A DNA stretch of 64,000 nt, taken from Cellulomonas sp. Root930 (lineage in GTDB: Bacteria > Actinomycetota > Actinomycetes > Actinomycetales > Cellulomonadaceae). The stretch is taken from assembly GCA_001429255.1 (NCBI GenBank), contig LMJI01000001.1, forward strand, positions 707,882-771,881, read 5' to 3'. The position numbers were made by a program, and so were the translations under genes. Shown here in pieces: positions 8,630 through 17,522 of this stretch (positions are counted from its first letter, which is position 1; each line of letters opens with the position of its first letter). The notes beneath the pieces were generated by a model. That model was not told where the DNA came from, ran no database searches, and was given only the letters and a program-made list of their open reading frames with translations.

Positions 8630-8649
8630 TTTCTGTCAGTCGACAGAAA
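8630..8649. promoter_or_regulatory. Candidate TetR operator upstream of the DUF1989/carboxylase operon
   Basis: A perfect inverted repeat TTTCTGTC-AGTC-GACAGAAA with 8-base arms and a 4-base spacer ends 11 bases before the ATG at 8661. It partly abuts the GAGG ribosome site, so a bound repressor would block transcription. A related repeat precedes the symporter at 7720-7739. Confidence 0.78.
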
Positions 8650-8660
8650 TCGAGGACGCG

Positions 8661-9506
8661 ATGACCTCCACCACCACCCGGACCACGGCCGGCGCCCGGG
8701 AGCACGCCCGCGCGCAGGAGGCCGCCGCCGCCGGCACGGTCCCGACCATGCCGGTCCGCCCCGCGCGCGACTGGCCGACGACGCCGAGCGAGGTCGACCC
8801 GGCCACGCTGGTGCACGCCGAGGTCGTCGCCGGGGGCGGGTACACGCACCTCGCCGTCGCGCGTGGGACGCACCTCCGCCTGACCGACCTCGTCGGCGAC
8901 GCCTGCGCCCACGTGCTGGCCTACCGGCTGGACCGACCGTGGGAGCGGCTGAACGTCGCGGACACCGTCAAGGTCCAGTGGCAGGTCTACCTGACCGCCG
9001 GCCACCTGCTGCTGAGCGACCAGGGCCGCGTGCTCGCGAGCATCGTCGGGGACACGTCGGCCCACCAGGACGCCCTCTACGGCACCTCGTCGCGGGCGCG
9101 GAACGAGGAGCGCTACGGCGACGGCAGCGCCCAGGGTCCGACTCCGGCCGGCCGCGAGCTGTTCGCCCTGGCGGCGGCCAAGCACGACCTCGCGCGCCGC
9201 GACCTGCCGCCGAGCATCTCGTTCTTCCAGGGCGTCAGGATCGACGACGAGGGCCGCCCGGTGTTCGAGGGCTCCGCGGGGCCGGGCGCCTCGCTCACCC
9301 TGCGGGCCGAGGTGCCGCTGCTGCTGCTCGTCGCCAACACGGCCCACCCGCTCGACCCGCGCGACTACGTCAGCACCCCGCTCGAGGTCCTCGCCTGGCG
9401 CGGGGAGCCGACGGCGGAGACGGACCCGCTCTGGACCGCCACGCCCGAGGGACGCCGTGCCTTCGTGAACACGCTCGCCGACCTCACCGCACGGGGGCTC
9501 GCATGA
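8661..9506 (+). CDS. DUF1989 protein UAAP1, probable carboxyguanidine deiminase subunit
   Basis: First gene of the operon; 281 residues. It belongs to the urea-amidolyase-associated DUF1989 family (UAAP1 branch). Members of this family paired with a urea-carboxylase-like enzyme were shown to be a two-subunit carboxyguanidine deiminase (CgdA/CgdB), turning carboxyguanidine into allophanate. Visible features are THLRLTDLVGDACAHVLAYR, HLLLSDQGRVLASIVGDTSA, and HPLDPRDY near the C-terminus. Where the sister subunit has NCPQINNPC, this one has NTAHPLDP, so those Cys are absent and a metal site may exist only in the partner. ATG 8661 is chosen because GAGG lies five bases upstream. Its stop overlaps the next ATG. 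Confidence 0.82.
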   Translation: MTSTTTRTTAGAREHARAQEAAAAGTVPTMPVRPARDWPTTPSEVDPATLVHAEVVAGGGYTHLAVARGTHLRLTDLVGDACAHVLAYRLDRPWERLNVADTVKVQWQVYLTAGHLLLSDQGRVLASIVGDTSAHQDALYGTSSRARNEERYGDGSAQGPTPAGRELFALAAAKHDLARRDLPPSISFFQGVRIDDEGRPVFEGSAGPGASLTLRAEVPLLLLVANTAHPLDPRDYVSTPLEVLAWRGEPTAETDPLWTATPEGRRAFVNTLADLTARGLA

Positions 9507-10105
9507 CCACGCTGCTCGACACCGTCGTCCCCGCCCGCGCGCCCTGGTCCGCGGTGGTGCGCGAGGGCGAGGTCCTCACCATCGTCGACCTCGGCGGCAA
9601 CCAGGCCGTCGACTTCCTGGTGTTCGACGCCGCCGACACCAGCCTGCGCTACAGCGCCCCCGACACCATCCAGGGGCAGGACTCGGTGTTCCTCACCACG
9701 GGCTCGGTCCTGCGCGACTGCGAGTACGGCCCGCTGATGACCGTGGTCGCCGACGAGGTCGGTCGGCACGACACGCTCGGCGGCGCCTGCTCCAAGGAGT
9801 CGAACACCCTGCGCTACGGCCACCACACCTGGGCGCAGCACGCGTGCGTGGAGAACTTCCTGGCCGAGGGGGGCCGGTACGGGCTCGGCAAGCGCGACCT
9901 GGTGTCGAACATCAACTGGTACATGAACGTGCCGGTGGACCCGGACGGTGCGCTCGGGATCGTGGACGGCATCTCCGCGGCGGGCCTGTCCCTGTCCCTG
10001 CGCGCCCAGCGGGACGTGCTGGTCATGGTGAGCAACTGCCCGCAGATCAACAACCCGTGCAACGGCTTCGACCCGACGCCGGTGCGGATGGTGATCTCGT
10101 CGTGA
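9503..10105 (+). CDS. DUF1989 protein UAAP2, probable carboxyguanidine deiminase subunit
   Basis: A 200-residue DUF1989 protein of the UAAP2 branch, overlapping the previous stop by ATGA and the next start by GTGA. Conserved blocks are DLGGNQAVDFLVFDAADTS, GGACSKESNTLRYGHHTWAQ, HACVENFL, GKRDLVSNINWYMNVPV and NCPQINNPCNGFDPTPVRM. The Cys and His in GGACSKES, HACVENF and NCPQINNPC are plausible zinc ligands (inference). With the upstream UAAP1 gene it probably forms the carboxyguanidine deiminase. If the carboxylase uses urea instead, its role is unknown. Confidence 0.85.
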   Translation: MTTLLDTVVPARAPWSAVVREGEVLTIVDLGGNQAVDFLVFDAADTSLRYSAPDTIQGQDSVFLTTGSVLRDCEYGPLMTVVADEVGRHDTLGGACSKESNTLRYGHHTWAQHACVENFLAEGGRYGLGKRDLVSNINWYMNVPVDPDGALGIVDGISAAGLSLSLRAQRDVLVMVSNCPQINNPCNGFDPTPVRMVISS

Positions 10106-13100
10106 CGTTCGACACGCTGCTCGTCGCCAACCGCGGGGAGATCGCCGTCCGGATCCTGCGGACCGCGAAGGAGCTGGGCCTGCGCACCATCGCGGTCTAC
10201 TCCGACGCCGACGCGGGCGCCGCCCACGTGCACCTGGCCGACACCGCGGTGCGCCTCGGGCCGGCGCCCGCGGCGCAGTCGTACCTGCGCGCGGAGCTCA
10301 TTCTCGACGCGGCCCTCGCGCACGGCGCCGGCGCGATCCACCCCGGGTACGGGTTCCTCAGCGAGAACGCGGCGTTCGCGCGCGCGGTCGAGTCCGCCGG
10401 GATCGCGTTCGTCGGGCCGACGCCGGAGCAGCTGGAGCTGTTCGGCTCGAAGCACACCGCCCGCGACGCGGCCCGGGCGGTCGGCATGCCGATGCTCGCG
10501 GGCACCGGCCTGCTGGGCTCCCTCGACGAGGCGATCGCGGCGGCCGACGTGATCGGCTACCCCGTCATGCTCAAGGCCACGGCGGGTGGCGGCGGCATCG
10601 GCATGCGGGCGTGCCACAGCCCCGACCAGCTGGTCGCCGCGTGGGAGGCGGTGCGCCGGACCGCCGGGGCCGCGTTCGGGTCGGCCGGCGTCTACCTGGA
10701 GCGGCTCATCACGGCCGCGCGGCACGTCGAGGTGCAGGTGTTCGGCGACGGCCTCGGCCGCGTGGTGACCCTGGGCGACCGCGACTGCTCCCTCCAGCGT
10801 CGGCACCAGAAGGTGGTCGAGGAGGCTCCAGCCCCGAGGCTCCCCACCCACGTGAGGTCCCGGATCGACGACGCCGCCCGCATGCTCGCCGAGTCGGTGA
10901 GCTACCGGTCGGCCGGCACGGTCGAGTTCGTGTACGACGCCGAGCGGCACGAGGCGGCGTTCCTCGAGGTGAACACGCGCCTCCAGGTCGAGCACCCGGT
11001 CACGGAGGCGGTGTTCGGTGTCGACCTGGTCGCCTGGATGATCCGGCTGGCCCAGGGCGACACGTCCGTCGTCGACACCCCGCTCCACCCGCGCGGCGCC
11101 GCGGTCGAGGCTCGCGTCTACGCGGAGAACCCCGACCGCGACCACCTCCCGAGCGCCGGGACGGTCACCGCGTTCGAGGTCCCCGGCGACGTCCGTGTCG
11201 ACACCTGGATCGAGCCCGGCACGGAGGTCTCCACCCACTACGACCCGCTGCTCGCCAAGGTCGTCACGGCCGGCGCCGACCGCGAGAGCGCCTGGCACGC
11301 CCTGGGCGTCGCGCTGGCCGACACCCGCCTGACGGGCATCGCGACCAACCTGGGCCTGCTCCGCACGATCGTGCACTCCCCCGAGGTCGCCGCCGCCCGG
11401 CACCACACAGGCACCCTCGCGCACCTCCGCGACGAGACGCCGCGCCTCGAGGTCCTGCGCCCCGGCCTGCTGACGACGGTGCAGGACTGGCCCGGTCGCA
11501 CCGGTCTGTGGCACGTCGGCATCCCGCCGTCGGGCCCGATGGACGACCTCTCGTTCCGGCTGGGCAACACCGCGCTCGGCAACCCCGAGGGGGCCCAGGG
11601 CCTGGAGTGCACGATGGCCGGTCCGGAGCTCCGGTTCGTCACGGGCGCGACCGTCATGGTCACCGGCGCACCGGCCGCGGTCACCCTCGACGACTCACCC
11701 GTCCCGCAGTGGGAGCCGGTCGAGATCCCGGCGGGCGGCGTCCTCGCGATCGGTGCTCCCGCGACCGGCATGCGGACGTACCTGCTGGTCAGGGGCGGTC
11801 TGGACGTCCCGCACGTGCTCGGGTCGGCGGCGACGTTCGACCTCGGTCGCATCGGCGGCACCACCGGGATGCCGCTGCGGCCGGGCGACCAGCTGGCGAT
11901 CGCGGCACCGACCGGGACGGCGCGGGCGGTTCCCGCGAGCGACCGGCCACTCCTCACCGGCAGCTGGCAGATCGGCGCTCTCGAGGGTCCGCACGCGGCA
12001 CCGGAGTTCTTCACGCCCGACGACGTCGCCGAGTTCTACGCCGCCACCTGGGCGGTCCACTTCAACTCCGCGCGCACCGGCGTCCGGCTCGTCGGACCCA
12101 AGCCCACCTGGGCACGCCCGGACGGCGGCGAGGCGGGACTGCACCCGTCGAACATCCACGACACCCCGTACGCGGTCGGCGCGGTCGACTACACCGGCGA
12201 CCTGCCCATCCTGCTCGGCCCCGACGGGCCGTCGCTCGGCGGCTTCACGTGCCCGGCCACGGTGGCGCTCGGGCAGCTGTGGAAGCTCGGTCAGCTGCGG
12301 CCCGGCGACACCGTGCGGTTCGTGCCGGTCGACGAGGCCGAGGCGGACGCGCTCCGGGCGAGACCGCAGGCGGCCCCACGCGCGACGAGGAACGCGCACG
12401 ACGACGGCGGCATCCTGGCCCGCACCGACTCCGACACCGAAGTCACCTACCGCCGCAGCGGCGACGACAACCTGCTGGTCGAGTACGGCGCCATGACCCT
12501 CGACCTGGCCTCCCGGATGCGCGTGCACGCCCTCGCGCAGGAGGTGCAGCAACGGGTCGACCACGACGGGCTGCGGGGCATCGTCGACCTCACGCCCGGC
12601 ATCCGCTCGCTCCAGCTGCACGTGGACCCCGAGCGCCTGCCGCTGCGCACGGCCCTCGACCTGGTCCGCGAGATCGAGCACTCCCTGCCGGCCACCACCG
12701 ACCTGGTCGTCCCCAGCCGCACGGTCCACCTGCCGCTCAGCTGGGACGACCCCGCCACCCGCGAGGCCATCGAGCGCTACATGGCCGGGGTCCGCGACGA
12801 CGCGCCCTGGTGCCCGTGGAACATCGAGTTCATCCGCCGCATCAACGGCCTGACCTCCGTCGACGACGTCCACCGCACCGTGTTCGACGCGTCCTACCTG
12901 GTCATGGGCCTGGGCGACGTGTACCTGGGCGCCCCCGTGGCCACCCCGCTGGACCCGCGGCACCGGCTGGTCACCACCAAGTACAACCCCGCCCGCACGT
13001 GGACCCCGCAGAACGCGGTCGGCATCGGCGGCGCCTACCTGTGCATCTACGGCATGGAGGGTCCGGGCGGCTACCAGTTCGTCGGCCGCACCATCCAGGT

Positions 13101-13683
13101 CTGGGACACGCACGCCCGCCACCGACCGTTCGAGCCGGGCACGCCGTGGCTGCTCCGGTTCTTCGACACCATCCGCTGGTACCCGGTGGGTGCCGACGAG
13201 CTGCTGGACCTGCGCGCCGACATGTCCGCCGGCCGCCTCGACGTGGACATCGAGCCCGGCACGTTCTCCATCGCGGAGCACCAGCGGTTCCTGGCCGAGA
13301 ACGCGTCGGACATCGCCTCCTTCCGCGCCCGGCAGGCGTCGGCGTTCGGCGCGGAGCGCGACGCGTGGGCGGCGGCGGGCGAGTTCGACCGCGTGAGCGA
13401 ACCCGACGCCCCGGCCCCGGCAGCGGACACCGAGGTTCCCGACGGGTGCGAGGGCGTCGAGGCGCCCTTCGTCGCGACGGTCTTCCGGGTGGACGTGCGG
13501 CCCGGCGACGTGGTCGAGCGCGGTCAGCAGCTGCTGGCGCTGGAGGCGATGAAGATGGAGGCCCCGGTGACCGCCACGGTCAGCGGCACCGTGGTCGACA
13601 TCGTCGTGACCCCCGGCGACCAGGTGGGCCCGGGCCAGGTGCTGGTCATCGTCGAGCCGGCGGCGGTGACCACGGCCGCCTGA
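10102..13683 (+). CDS. Biotin-dependent urea carboxylase / guanidine carboxylase
   Basis: A 1193-residue biotin enzyme that carboxylates urea or, more likely here, guanidine, using ATP and bicarbonate. Order of domains: biotin carboxylase (about 1-450; MTFDTLLVANRGEIAVRILR, KATAGGGGIGMR, EVNTRLQVEHPVTE), KipA/AHS2 (about 455-760; PGLLTTVQDWPGRTG), KipI/AHS1 (about 785-1000; DDNLLVEYGAMTLDL), a linker region, and a C-terminal biotinyl domain with EAMKMEAP and biotin Lys 1151. This is the complete urea carboxylase layout without a fused allophanate hydrolase. No allophanate hydrolase (atzF) gene lies in the window. The two upstream DUF1989 genes favour the guanidine pathway, but residues that would decide the substrate were not examined by alignment. 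Confidence 0.9.
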   Translation: MTFDTLLVANRGEIAVRILRTAKELGLRTIAVYSDADAGAAHVHLADTAVRLGPAPAAQSYLRAELILDAALAHGAGAIHPGYGFLSENAAFARAVESAGIAFVGPTPEQLELFGSKHTARDAARAVGMPMLAGTGLLGSLDEAIAAADVIGYPVMLKATAGGGGIGMRACHSPDQLVAAWEAVRRTAGAAFGSAGVYLERLITAARHVEVQVFGDGLGRVVTLGDRDCSLQRRHQKVVEEAPAPRLPTHVRSRIDDAARMLAESVSYRSAGTVEFVYDAERHEAAFLEVNTRLQVEHPVTEAVFGVDLVAWMIRLAQGDTSVVDTPLHPRGAAVEARVYAENPDRDHLPSAGTVTAFEVPGDVRVDTWIEPGTEVSTHYDPLLAKVVTAGADRESAWHALGVALADTRLTGIATNLGLLRTIVHSPEVAAARHHTGTLAHLRDETPRLEVLRPGLLTTVQDWPGRTGLWHVGIPPSGPMDDLSFRLGNTALGNPEGAQGLECTMAGPELRFVTGATVMVTGAPAAVTLDDSPVPQWEPVEIPAGGVLAIGAPATGMRTYLLVRGGLDVPHVLGSAATFDLGRIGGTTGMPLRPGDQLAIAAPTGTARAVPASDRPLLTGSWQIGALEGPHAAPEFFTPDDVAEFYAATWAVHFNSARTGVRLVGPKPTWARPDGGEAGLHPSNIHDTPYAVGAVDYTGDLPILLGPDGPSLGGFTCPATVALGQLWKLGQLRPGDTVRFVPVDEAEADALRARPQAAPRATRNAHDDGGILARTDSDTEVTYRRSGDDNLLVEYGAMTLDLASRMRVHALAQEVQQRVDHDGLRGIVDLTPGIRSLQLHVDPERLPLRTALDLVREIEHSLPATTDLVVPSRTVHLPLSWDDPATREAIERYMAGVRDDAPWCPWNIEFIRRINGLTSVDDVHRTVFDASYLVMGLGDVYLGAPVATPLDPRHRLVTTKYNPARTWTPQNAVGIGGAYLCIYGMEGPGGYQFVGRTIQVWDTHARHRPFEPGTPWLLRFFDTIRWYPVGADELLDLRADMSAGRLDVDIEPGTFSIAEHQRFLAENASDIASFRARQASAFGAERDAWAAAGEFDRVSEPDAPAPAADTEVPDGCEGVEAPFVATVFRVDVRPGDVVERGQQLLALEAMKMEAPVTATVSGTVVDIVVTPGDQVGPGQVLVIVEPAAVTTAA

Positions 13684-13686
13684 TCG

Positions 13687-14676
13687 TCACACCCGAGCGC
13701 GCACCCGCCTCGGGTGGGGCGGCTCCGCCGCGTCGAGCAGCCCGGTGGCCGTGATCTCGTCGACCACCAGGTCGGTCACCACGCCCGCGCGCAAGGCGGC
13801 CAGCAGCGGCGCCACCTTGTTGTCCCCGGCCACCACGCACACCCGGCGCGGGATCCGCTGCAGCTCCACGGGGGTCGGGCCGGTGGCGCGCTCGTTGAGG
13901 TGCACGTCCTGCCATGACCCGTCGGCGCGCAGGAACACGGTGCACACGTCGCCGACGACGCCCTCCTCGTGCAGGTTCTTCACGTCCGCGTCGTCGAGGT
14001 AGCCCGCCGAGTACACGTGCGACGGCACCGCCCCCGCGACCGCTCCGACGGAGAACACCGCGATGTCCGCGCGCCGCTGCATGTCGAGCACCCGCCGGAC
14101 GGACCGCTCGCGCCACATGGCCGCCTTGGTGTCCGGGTAGTCGAAGAACGCGGGCACCGAGAAGTGGTGCACGGCGGCGGCGAACGCGGTCCCGAACGTC
14201 GAGATCAGGTCGCTGGCGTACTCGATCCCGCTGGTGCGCATGTTCGCGGCACCGTTCAGCTGGACCACCGCGGAGCCCCGCGTCGGCTTCGGCGCGAGGT
14301 ACCGGGACACCGACGCGAGGGTGGTCCCCCACGCGACGCCCAGCACCATGTCGGAATCGAACCACGAGGACAGCAGGCGGGCCGCGGTGATGGAGACCTG
14401 GTCGAGCCGCTCGATGTGGCTCGCGGAGTCGGGCACCGGGACCACGTAGGTGTCGATGCCGAACGTCGCCGCGATCGTCCGACCCAGGCCGGGTGCACGC
14501 GTGCTCGCCGGGCGGAGCGTGATCTCGACCAGCCCGGACTGCCGGGCACGCTTGATGAGGCGCGAGACGGTGGACCGGGAGGTGCCGAGGTGGCGGGCGA
14601 TGACCTCCATCTTGATGTCCTGGAGGTAGTACATGGACGCGGCCCGCAGCACGTCCTGCTCACGCTCGACGTACAT
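13687..14676 (-). CDS. SorC-family transcriptional regulator, divergent from glpD
   Basis: A 329-residue regulator of the SorC/DeoR-like group with an N-terminal helix-turn-helix (MEVIARHLGTSRSTVSRLIK, about 23-42) and a C-terminal sugar-phosphate-binding domain. Conserved landmarks are VLGVAWGTTLASVSRYL, AVVQLNGAANM and VVAGDNKVAPLLAALRAG. ATG 14676 follows a strong GGAGGGGG five bases upstream; the frame opens to 14865 but the extension is not protein-like. It is divergent from glpD, which points to control of glycerol uptake and use, with glycerol-3-phosphate or dihydroxyacetone phosphate as a plausible effector. Its end meets the carboxylase gene tail-to-tail with a three-base gap. Confidence 0.87.
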   Translation of the reverse strand: MYVEREQDVLRAASMYYLQDIKMEVIARHLGTSRSTVSRLIKRARQSGLVEITLRPASTRAPGLGRTIAATFGIDTYVVPVPDSASHIERLDQVSITAARLLSSWFDSDMVLGVAWGTTLASVSRYLAPKPTRGSAVVQLNGAANMRTSGIEYASDLISTFGTAFAAAVHHFSVPAFFDYPDTKAAMWRERSVRRVLDMQRRADIAVFSVGAVAGAVPSHVYSAGYLDDADVKNLHEEGVVGDVCTVFLRADGSWQDVHLNERATGPTPVELQRIPRRVCVVAGDNKVAPLLAALRAGVVTDLVVDEITATGLLDAAEPPHPRRVRARV

Positions 14677-14706
14677 GGACACCCCCTCCCGGCTCACAGC
14701 CGATGT

Positions 14707-14720
14707 TGCACGTATGTGCA
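14707..14720. promoter_or_regulatory. Candidate operator for the SorC regulator
   Basis: Inverted repeat TGCAC-GTAT-GTGCA lies in the 146-base divergent region between the SorC gene and glpD, 31 bases before the regulator's ATG. Such spaced palindromes are typical of SorC-type operators, but only one copy is clear. Confidence 0.4.
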
Positions 14721-14822
14721 CCGCGGTTGCGCGTTCGTTCGCCTCATGACGACGATAGCGAGCATGCCCGTACTGGGCGAGTGGGACATGAAGGACACAC
14801 AGAGCCACCGGGGGTACCACGG

Positions 14823-16631
14823 ATGAGGACGGCGCCGCTGACGGCCCAGGCACGACAGGACGCACTCGACGCGATGCGCGGGAGTGCCGAACGCGGGAAC
14901 GAGCTCGACGTCCTGGTGATCGGCGGCGGCGTCACGGGCGCCGGGATCGCCCTCGACGCCGTGAGCCGGGGACTGTCCACCGCGATCGTCGAGGCCCAGG
15001 ACTGGGCGAGCGGCACGTCGAGCCGGTCCAGCAAGCTGGTGCACGGCGGCCTGCGCTACCTGCAGATGCTCGACTTCCACCTGGTGCGCGAGGCGCTCAC
15101 CGAGCGTGACCTGCTCATCAACCGCCTGGCGCCGCACCTGGTCAAGCCGGTCAGCTTCCTGTACCCGCTGGAGAACCGCATCTGGGAGCGGGCCTACGTC
15201 GGCGCCGGCGTCGCGCTCTACGACACGCTGGCCTCGGTCACCGGCTCGCGTCGCGCGCTCCCGATCCACCGGCACCTGACCCGCAAGGGCATGGAGCGGC
15301 TGTTCCCCGACCTTCGGCACGACGCCGCGATCGGCGCGGTCCGCTACTGGGACGCCAGCGTGGACGACGCCCGGCTCGTCGAGACCCTGGTCCGCACCGC
15401 CGTGAGCTACGGCGCGCACGCCGCGTCCCGCACCCAGGTGCTCGACCTGCAGACCACCACCGGCGGCGCGGTCACGGGCGCCGAGGTGGTGGACCTGGAG
15501 ACCGGCGAGCACATCGACGTCCGCGCCCGGGCCGTCATCAACGCGACCGGCGTGTGGACCGAGCAGACCGAGGCGCTCGCGGGGGCCGAGGGCGGCCTGC
15601 GCGTGCTGGCCAGCAAGGGCGTGCACATCGTCGTGCCACGCAGCCGGATCTCCGGCGACACCGGGCTGATCCTGCAGACCGAGAAGTCGGTCCTGTTCAT
15701 CATCCCGTGGTCGCGGTACTGGGTGATCGGCACCACGGACACCCCGTGGGAGCAGGAGCTGCTGCACCCCGTCGCGACGAGCGCGGACATCGACTACGTC
15801 ATCGACCACGCCAACACGGTGCTGTCCCGGCCGATCACGCGCGAGGACATCATCGGCACCTGGGCGGGCCTGCGCCCCCTGCTGCAGCCGCAGGTCAAGG
15901 CGGGCACCAGCTCCGCCAAGGTGTCCCGCGAGCACACGGTCGCCTCCCCCGCCCCCGGCTTCACGGTCATCGCGGGCGGCAAGCTCACCACCTACCGCGT
16001 GATGGCCAAGGACGCGGTCGACTTCGCGATCGGCAGCCGGGCGACGAGCCTGCCGTCGATCACGCACGACCTCCCGCTCGTCGGCGCCGAGGGGCTCCAG
16101 GTGTTCCAGCGCCAGGCCCGGGCCATCGGCCAGAAGTACGGCTGGAGCCGCCCGCGCATGGACCACCTCCTGCACCGGTACGGCTCCCTGCTGGGCGAGC
16201 TCATCGACCTCGTCGACGCCGACCCGTCGCTCGCCGAACCGTTGGAGCACGCCGACGCGTACATCCGGGCGGAGATCGTCTACGCCGTCAGCCACGAGGG
16301 CGCGCTGCACCTCGACGACGTCGTCATGCACCGCACGCGGCTCAACTACGAGCAGGCGGACAAGGGCGTCGGCGCCCTGGAGGAGATCGGCGACCTGGTC
16401 GCCCCGATCCTCGGCTGGGACGCGCACACGCGCAGCCAGGAGATCGAGGCGTACCGCGCACGCGCCGAGGCCGAGGACGCCGCCGCTCTGGAGCTGGACG
16501 ACGCCGAGGCCGAGAAGGTGCGGCTCCGAGCAGCGGACGTCTCGCCGATGATCGGTGACGCGTCGGTGAACGCCGGCACCAAGCCGGGCTCCCCTGCCGG
16601 GAAGGGGTCCTCAGGCCCCGTAGGCACCTGA
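14823..16631 (+). CDS. glpD: Glycerol-3-phosphate dehydrogenase (FAD-dependent)
   Basis: Oxidises glycerol-3-phosphate to dihydroxyacetone phosphate at the membrane and passes electrons to quinone. It has 602 residues. The FAD-binding loop is LVIGGGVTGAGIALDA (about 31-46), followed by the GlpD signatures TSSRSSKLVHGGLRYL and FLYPLENRIWERA. A C-terminal helical domain (about 410-550) is present. The last 40 residues are a Gly/Ser/Pro-rich tail with no obvious function. ATG 14823 is the first that gives a family-like N-terminus. It heads glpD-glpF-glpK. A G+C hairpin follows its stop. Confidence 0.95.
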   Translation: MRTAPLTAQARQDALDAMRGSAERGNELDVLVIGGGVTGAGIALDAVSRGLSTAIVEAQDWASGTSSRSSKLVHGGLRYLQMLDFHLVREALTERDLLINRLAPHLVKPVSFLYPLENRIWERAYVGAGVALYDTLASVTGSRRALPIHRHLTRKGMERLFPDLRHDAAIGAVRYWDASVDDARLVETLVRTAVSYGAHAASRTQVLDLQTTTGGAVTGAEVVDLETGEHIDVRARAVINATGVWTEQTEALAGAEGGLRVLASKGVHIVVPRSRISGDTGLILQTEKSVLFIIPWSRYWVIGTTDTPWEQELLHPVATSADIDYVIDHANTVLSRPITREDIIGTWAGLRPLLQPQVKAGTSSAKVSREHTVASPAPGFTVIAGGKLTTYRVMAKDAVDFAIGSRATSLPSITHDLPLVGAEGLQVFQRQARAIGQKYGWSRPRMDHLLHRYGSLLGELIDLVDADPSLAEPLEHADAYIRAEIVYAVSHEGALHLDDVVMHRTRLNYEQADKGVGALEEIGDLVAPILGWDAHTRSQEIEAYRARAEAEDAAALELDDAEAEKVRLRAADVSPMIGDASVNAGTKPGSPAGKGSSGPVGT

Positions 16632-16635
16632 AACT

Positions 16636-16655
16636 CCCCGCGGCCATCCGCGGGG
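16636..16655 (+). terminator. Hairpin between glpD and glpF
   Basis: CCCCGCGG-CCAT-CCGCGGGG forms an 8-bp perfect stem four bases after the glpD stop. There is no T-tract. It could attenuate, terminate, or stabilise the upstream part of a glpD-glpF-glpK transcript. Confidence 0.6.
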
Positions 16656-16692
16656 TGCACGTGACAACGACGTCCGTCAGAAAGGGTCGACA

Positions 16693-17430
16693 GTGGACTT
16701 CACAATGGGAGATGCCTTCGTCTCGGAGGTGATGGGCACCGGGATGCTGATCCTCCTCGGTGCCGGCGTCGTCGCGAACGTCATCCTGCCGAAGAACAAG
16801 GGCTTCGACGGCGGTTGGCTCCTCATCAACTTCGGATGGGGCCTCGCGGTGTTCGCGGGTGTGTATGTCGCGTACAAGTCGGGGGCGCACCTCAACCCTG
16901 CGGTGACGATGGGGCTCTGGACCAGCGGGGCGGACGAGTTCGCCCCGGGCATCCCGGTCACGGCAGCGAACGGCTTCCTGTATGTGGTCGCGCAGATGAC
17001 CGGCGCGGCACTAGGCGCCGCTCTCGCGTTCCTCGCCTACAAGAAGCACTTCGACGAGGACGCCGACGCGGGCGTCAAGCTGGCCGTCTTCTCCACCGGC
17101 CCGGCGATCCGCTCGTACGCGTGGAACTTCGTCACCGAGGCCGTCGCCACGTTCGTCCTGGTGTTCGTCATCCTCGCGTTCGGCAAGACGCCGGCCGAGC
17201 TCGGCCCGCTGGCCGTGGCTCTCCTGGTGGTCGGCATCGGCGCCAGCCTCGGTGGTCCCACCGGGTACGCCATCAACCCCGCACGTGACCTGGGCCCCCG
17301 CATCGCCCACGCCCTCCTGCCCATCCGGGGCAAGGGCGCGAGCGACTGGGCCTACTCGTGGGTGCCGGTCCTCGGCCCCTTCGTCGGCGGCGCGATCGGT
17401 GGCCTCGTGGCTGCCTGGTACATCGTCTGA
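16693..17430 (+). CDS. glpF: Glycerol facilitator GlpF (MIP/aquaporin family)
   Basis: A 245-residue six-helix channel for passive glycerol entry. Both pore half-helices are present: HLNPAVT and the second as INPARDLGPR. The Asp after NPAR marks aquaglyceroporins rather than water channels, which suits its place between glpD and glpK. The start is taken as GTG 16693 (with AAAGGG about 8 bases upstream); ATG 16705 is an alternative four codons in. Confidence 0.94.
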   Translation: MDFTMGDAFVSEVMGTGMLILLGAGVVANVILPKNKGFDGGWLLINFGWGLAVFAGVYVAYKSGAHLNPAVTMGLWTSGADEFAPGIPVTAANGFLYVVAQMTGAALGAALAFLAYKKHFDEDADAGVKLAVFSTGPAIRSYAWNFVTEAVATFVLVFVILAFGKTPAELGPLAVALLVVGIGASLGGPTGYAINPARDLGPRIAHALLPIRGKGASDWAYSWVPVLGPFVGGAIGGLVAAWYIV

Positions 17431-17522
17431 CGCCCACACAGTCGTCCCTCGTCCGGGCGGCGCGCACCAGCGCCGGTGCACGCCGTCCGGGCCGCCCCTG
17501 AACCACTGGAGGAGTTCCCACC

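Noticed and set aside
8571..8660. Guanidine riboswitch in the leader of the DUF1989 operon
   Set aside because: I could not find the conserved riboswitch core by eye; the leader is short and holds a TetR operator instead. A covariance search would settle it.
10611..13754. Long plus-strand open frame over the carboxylase
   Set aside because: Runs in another frame of the well-supported biotin enzyme and is dominated by Arg, Pro and Gly.
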